From Erythrophleum ivorense (Eukaryota; Streptophyta; Magnoliopsida; Fabales; Fabaceae): a stretch of 64,000 nucleotides of DNA. Numbering within the stretch: the stretch's first letter is position 1; the number at the start of each line of letters is the position of its first letter. Below, piece by piece: positions 59,251 through 64,000 of this stretch. Location of the stretch: assembly GCA_026724425.1 (NCBI GenBank), contig JAIUCV010000001.1, forward strand, positions 7,236,556 through 7,300,555. The letters run 5' to 3'. A program made the translations under genes and the position numbers. The notes beneath the pieces were generated by a model. The model saw only the letters and a program-made list of their open reading frames with translations, searched no databases and had not been told where the DNA came from.

Positions 59251-61440
59251 TGGAAATTCACGCTCTAAATGAATGGGTCAGCCTTGCACTCTTTCTTTAA
59301 TGACAGCAGGGGACTCTTGATCTGATTAACTAGAGAAACTCGGATGAGAACTCTTTGGAGCTATGATACCTGCAAGCCACAGAGAACTAAGCTAACTACC
59401 TAAGGAACAAAAGGGAGAAACTAAAGTGACAAACAACCAAGAGAAAAATTACTCCTGAACCCTTTTGCTAGAACACAACCTATTAAAATCAAGGGGACCT
59501 CAATTGACAATTAGATTTAAGCAAATTAACCTAAGGAATCCTTAACTACCCATTAATATCCTTCTTAACTCACCCTACCACAATGCCCAAAACAATAACC
59601 ATGAAACTCTAAATTAATTGACAAGTCTCAGCAATTCAGTACAAAATTGAATGCCAAGCCTCATTGATGAACCCTAAATATACTCTAAATTTACCATTGT
59701 CTCATCAAAATGTTAACACAAATGAAGTGCACTCCTTTATAAAACAATACATAATCCTCAGCCAATTCAATAATAATCCCCAAATAATGATTCAAAATTT
59801 AAAATCTACTTAGTTTAACCCAATGCATTCCTATAGTCCCCTCATGCACAAGATGCCTATCAAAAAAGCAACAAAACAATGTTTTCTAACAGAAAAGTCT
59901 TAATAGGACAATACAAACCAGGGTAACAAAATACTTCCAATGTTTATAAATTCTCAACACAATAGCAAAGCCTTAACTAAGACAGAGTAACAAAAGGCTA
60001 TCTAAGGGAAGCAAAACTCAATCAAAACAAAAACTAAAACTAGGAAAATAAAGCCTGCACACAATAGAACACAGAACCTAAAACCACAAACAAAGACTAA
60101 AGAGAGGAAAAAAATGGATATAGGTAGCAAACTTACCAATGGAAGAGATAAGCATAAAACAGAGTAAGGAGAAAAGGAGAACCAAGCTTGGGTTAATGGC
60201 ATAGCAAAAGAGGAAGAAGAATGATGAGACAGAGAGGGAGGAACAAAATTAAGAAGGCCTATGAATGTAGAGGAGGAAGAAGATGGCAGAGAGAGTGAAA
60301 TGTGGGGAGGAATGAAGAGGAGAAGTGGGTAGACAGTAGAAAAAGAGTGAGAATCTGAGAAAGAAAGGGAGTTAGTGTTAAGTTAACAATTTGGAGGATA
60401 ATTTGAGGGACTCACATGGTGGTCAAAAGGAGCTAATGCATCTGGACATAACCTGGGCGAGATTCACAAGGGCAGTATGGGAATCAAATAAGAGATGCGA
60501 GGGCAAAGTAGGAAGAAAAACAAAAAAAATTTTAAACATTAGTTGATATTTGGCCATGGCTAAAAATTTACTCATCGCAGCTAATACTCCTCGGGTTGCC
60601 TTTAGTAGCAACTTGATCACAATTTCCCCATAGTTAAGAAAAATTAAGCCGCAACCAATTGTCCTCGTGTTGCCTTCAATAGCAACCACCAATGCAAATT
60701 CACCATGGCCAATTAAAATGTTGGTTGTGGCCAAATGTCTTGGTTTGGCTTATGAGGAGTTCCAAAGCATGTTTCACTATAGCTAATCAAAATATTGACT
60801 ACAGCTAACCAGGTAAAAAGGGTTTTTCACATATCAATGCAGTAATTTCCACTCATAATGGCAGAGTGAAAAGGAAAAGAGCATGTAATCCATCCTCAAA
60901 CAATGTTTTACATGTTCCAATATGCATAACTCAATAGGGCTCAAAATCAATTCAAACATGTATAATTTTAGCAAAAATTTTTAGGAGTCAATATGGGATT
61001 CAAGCATCAAATATGAATATGCCAAGGAAACAACTAAGACTATCATTAGACCTCAGATATCATTGATTTGCACGTATGTTAATAAGAGTTCATGCACTTA
61101 TGAGCCAACTTATGATCATTATAATCAAGCACAAGGTGTCAATCTAATATCCACAAAGGGTAAGAAATGAATGGATTCAATAAGTGGCACGCATGATCAA
61201 AGGCAAACTATAAAGTAATTAGCAATAAAAGGTACACTCCCCTGAAAATGTTCATCCAAAAATGATGCTTTAATTAGATGCTCAAAGCAATATTGCTCTC
61301 ATTTGCTATCTCTTTCAACTAAAAATTTCACCTATAAAATAAAAGAAAACACATATAACTCTACTAAAAACTAAAATCTACTAAGACAAAACAAAAGATG
61401 AGGTAAAGAGCTTAGGTTGCCTCCCAAAAAGTGCTTGATT
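59251..61440 (-). other. Spacer between pol and the extra ORF
   Basis: Noncoding in all frames apart from chance short ORFs (60002-60202, 60423-60734). The phrase TTGCCTCCCAAAAAGTGCTT at 61418-61437 is close to one that commonly follows pol in Athila-type elements. The section 60540-60830 has repeated CTAAT/GCTAA-rich words. Confidence 0.45.
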
Positions 61441-62480
61441 TATGATCTTTAGCCTGACTTATCAGTTATTCAACTTGAATCGGTAAGGTGAAAAGTGGAT
61501 GCTTGACAATCTACATGTCCTCCCTAATAATGCTTTAACTGTTGGCCATTCATCTTGAACTTCTCTTTTGAGTGATCCACCAACTTAATTGCTCCATAGA
61601 GAAAAACTTCAGCCACTATGAAAGATCTTGACCATCTTGATTTCAACTTCCTCTGGAAGAGTCTAAGACGAGAATTGTACAATAGAACCTGTTGTCTCAA
61701 CTCAAATACTTTAGGAATGATTTTTCTATCATGAAGTTGCTTGGTCCTTTCTTTATACATTCTGGAGCTTTCATAGGCATACATTCTGAATTCATCAAGC
61801 TCATTAAGTTGTAAAAGCCTTTTCTTACCAGCATTTTTAAAATCAAGATTCAACTTCTTGACAACCTAATAAGCACCATGCTCTAACTCAACTAGCAAAT
61901 AACAAGCTTTCCTAAATACCAACTTATATGGCGACATACCAATAGGAGTTTTGAAAGCAGTCCTATAAGCCCACAATGCATCATCAAGTTTTGAAGACCA
62001 ATCTTTTCTAGACACACCCACTATTTTCCCAAGGATAGTTTTAATTTCCCACTTGGAGATTTCGGCTTGCCTATTAGTTTGGGGGTGATAGGCCAAAGCC
62101 ATCTTATGTTTCACCCTATACTTCTTAAAAAGGGCCTGAAATTGACTATTGCAAAAAAAGTGATCCTCCGTCATTGATAATGGCTTTTAATGCTCCAAAT
62201 TGAGTGAAAATATTCTTCTTCAAGAATTTAAGCACCATTTTTACATCATTGGTAGGACTAGTAACAACTTCCACCTATTTAGATACATAATCCACAGCTA
62301 CCAAAATGTATTGATTGCTAAAAGAATTAGGGAAATGACCCATAAAGTCAATACCCTATACATCAAATAATTCCATATCTATCATATTTGTGAGTAGCAT
62401 TTCATTCCTCTTTGATATATTTCTTACCTGCTAGCATCGGTTACACTAAAGCATAAAGGCATAAGCATCTTTAAATAAGG
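61441..62480 (-). pseudogene. Gypsy integrase, core to C-terminus
   Basis: On the minus strand the core reads GIDFMGHFPNSFSNQYILVA near 62350-62290 (first catalytic Asp) and INDGGSLFF near 62180-62150 (second Asp). It continues KYRVKHKMALAYHPQTNRQAEISKWE near 62130-62050, where the third residue, Glu, is in QAE-SKWEIK. KDWSSKLDDALWAYRTAFKTPIGMSPYKLVF follows, then the C-terminal block LLQLNELDEFRMYAYESS and LYNSRLRLFQRKLKSRWSRSF (61853-61524). Integrase joins element DNA to the host. Frameshifts and stops break it; the H2C2 zinc finger upstream is barely readable. Sequence style points to the Athila/Tat group. Confidence 0.9.
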
Positions 62481-62779
62481 TAAGCCAGTAAAAACTACTT
62501 TATAAAACCTTAGCAGCTGTCTTCTCTCCTCCAAAATGGCCTCTATGATCCAAAGAGTGACAACTCTACAAAATCTTGTTTTACTTCTAGTATGCACCTC
62601 TTACAAATGTGATCAACACATCGTCAAAACAAATATGGCTTATCCTAAAAATAATGTTTTGTATCATGCAAGAACCTCTTCATTAGATATGGTTTCAAAT
62701 AAGGGAGAACCACTCTACATACCAGATAATTAACAATATCCACATACTAAGGATCTATAGTGTGCTGAACATTCAATAG

Positions 62780-63200
62780 TTATTCATTAGGGAATGCCTC
62801 TTTAATGTTTTGGTCTAATTCTAGTAGAACTTTAGTATTCAGCTGAGAAAGATGATCAGCCACCTGATTTTTGCACCCTTTTCTATCCACAATCTCTAAA
62901 TCAAACTCTTGTAGCAAAAGTACCCATCTAATTAACCTAACTTTAGAGTCTTTCTTATTAACTAGATATTTTAAAGTTAAATAATCGGTGAATATAGTCA
63001 CTTTAGATCTCACAATATACGTCCTAAACTTATCACAAGTAAACACCATGGCTAGCATCTCTTTTTCTATGATGGTGTAGTTCTCTTAAGCTTTATCAAG
63101 GGTTTTGCTGGCATAGTAGATGGTATGGAAAACTTTATCTTTTTATCTAACTTAAGATTGCTCTAACAATGTAATCACTTGCATCACACATGATAATGAA
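62780..63200 (-). pseudogene. Gypsy RNase H
   Basis: On the minus strand: IIMCDASDYIV near 63200 (first Asp of the DASD motif), YYASKTLDKA then a stop, NYTIIEKEMLAMVFTCDKFRTYIV with the catalytic Glu in EKE-LA, FTDYLTLKYL with the D-H/D-Y position (TDH usual, here TDY), and VDRKGCKNQVADHLSQL, the ADxLS end of the domain. It degrades the RNA strand during reverse transcription. One stop separates the two parts. Confidence 0.9.
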
Positions 63201-64000
63201 TGACAAGCTCCAATTAAGCGCAGTCATAATCGGTATAGAAATGAGTCTTCTTTTTAGTTCTTCAAACGCTTGCAAGCAGGCATCACTAGGCTTAAATTCA
63301 ACCTCCTTTTTGAACAATTTACATAAAAGCTAGGTAATTTTGGAGAAATCTTTAATAAAAGGGCAATAAAAATCAGTATGGCCAAGGAAACTCCTCACAT
63401 CCTTAACAAAAGTCAGTGGAGGTAGTTGTTTAATAATGGACACTTTGGCTTTATCTACTTCTAATCCCTTTTTAGATACTCTATGGCCCAGCATAATGCC
63501 TTCTTGCACCATGAACTGACATGTCTCCCAATTGAGCACTAGATTAATTTCTTCACAATGCTACACCACAACAACTAGATTATGGAGATATTCATCAAAT
63601 GAATCACCAAATACTAAAAAATCATCTATGAAAACCTCCATAGTTTGCTTAATCATGTCAAAAAATATAGAGATTATACATCTTTGAAAAGTTGCTGATG
63701 CATTATACAAGTCGAATGGTATCCTTCTAAATGTGAAGGTATCATAGGGGCAAGTGAAAGTCATTTTCTCTTAGTCTTCTGGAGCAATTGCAATTTGGTT
63801 ATACCCTAAATAACAATCTAAAAAGCAGAAAAATTCCTTCTTGGCTAGTCTATCTAGCATCTAATCAATGAAAGGCAATGAAAAATGGTCTTTTTTGGTT
63901 GCAACGTTCAATTTGTGATAATCCATACAGGCCCTCCATCTAGTCACTGTGTAGGTGGGGATTAACTCATTATGGGTATTAGCCACTATAGTCATGCCCC
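63201..64000 (-). pseudogene. Gypsy reverse transcriptase, runs off the window
   Basis: On the minus strand from the right edge: RACMDYHKLNVATKKDHF (usual WRMCIDYRKLN), FCFLDCYLGYNQIAIAPED with the first catalytic Asp, TFTCPYDTFTFRRIPFDLYNASATFQRC, and the active-site motif EVFIDDFLVFGDSF near 63625 (FxDD). Then GHRVSKKGLEVDKAKVSIIKQLPPL and RSFLGHTDFYCPFIKDFSKI in the thumb. DYHKLN in place of DYRKLN and several stops show decay. The order RT, RNase H, integrase confirms Ty3/gypsy; the motifs fit the Athila/Tat clade. The N-terminus lies beyond 64000. Confidence 0.92.

Noticed and set aside
1..64000. tRNA, rRNA, CRISPR arrays, bacterial operons or organelle insertions
   Set aside because: No cloverleaf with conserved A/B boxes, rRNA core, regular spacer-repeat array or plastid or mitochondrial gene was seen; transposon content is that of a plant nucleus.

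Overview
The window is AT-rich nuclear DNA from a flowering plant, most likely a dicot. No complete protein-coding host gene can be supported. The evidence is eukaryotic transposon content: plant Ty1/copia and Ty3/gypsy polyproteins, RTE- and L1-type LINEs, a hAT-type element, MITEs, dinucleotide microsatellites and TATA-box-bearing LTRs. Every coding trace found carries stops or frameshifts. The species cannot be named from sequence alone.

The dominant content is LTR retrotransposon debris, mostly solo LTRs. Eight have both ends and a 5-bp target-site duplication (TSD) that I could read directly: 12900-13523 (CTTTC), 16901-21138 (GGAAA), 23316-26750 (TTAGA), 27716-32994 (TTAGA), 29324-31922 (GTGAT), 40303-43185 (TATGA), 44152-47955 (ATGGG) and, with one mismatch, 36547-36798. 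Several share a family with TGTAACA-like ends and an internal degenerate repeat built on GTGAGG...AAAAGTCCC. The left edge (1-2097) is another copy of the 44152-47955 LTR in opposite orientation.

Three nested structures organise the window. (1) A 5'-truncated RTE-type LINE (22323-33582, 19-bp TSD) is split by two solo LTRs, and the second of these contains a third solo LTR. (2) A degenerate Ty1/copia element (39138-50953, both LTRs present) is split in gag and in the protease/integrase linker by two solo LTRs with perfect TSDs. (3) A Ty3/gypsy Athila/Tat-like element on the minus strand runs from a 3' LTR (about 53229-56564) to beyond the right edge, with reverse transcriptase, RNase H, integrase and a downstream extra ORF. 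Its LTR holds a 515-bp triplication and a hAT-like insertion with an 8-bp TSD.

Between these lies a low-copy host segment repeated as a diverged array (remnants near 3645-4130 plus 9745-10113, 14190-16250, 21350-22303 continuing at 33602, and 34480-35760). Three array copies carry an imperfect stem-loop at the same place (9781-9860, 15308-15402, 21640-21715). Its arm sequence differs between copies while arm-to-arm pairing is kept. A TATA box sits on the minus strand 80-110 bases upstream each time. One copy also carries a second, roughly 100-bp-arm hairpin (14753-14979). This candidate family of small-RNA precursor genes is the best lead for something undescribed.

The remainder (11371-12899, 13529-14189, 35937-36546, 50954-53228) is AT-rich intergenic sequence with microsatellites and no recognised gene.
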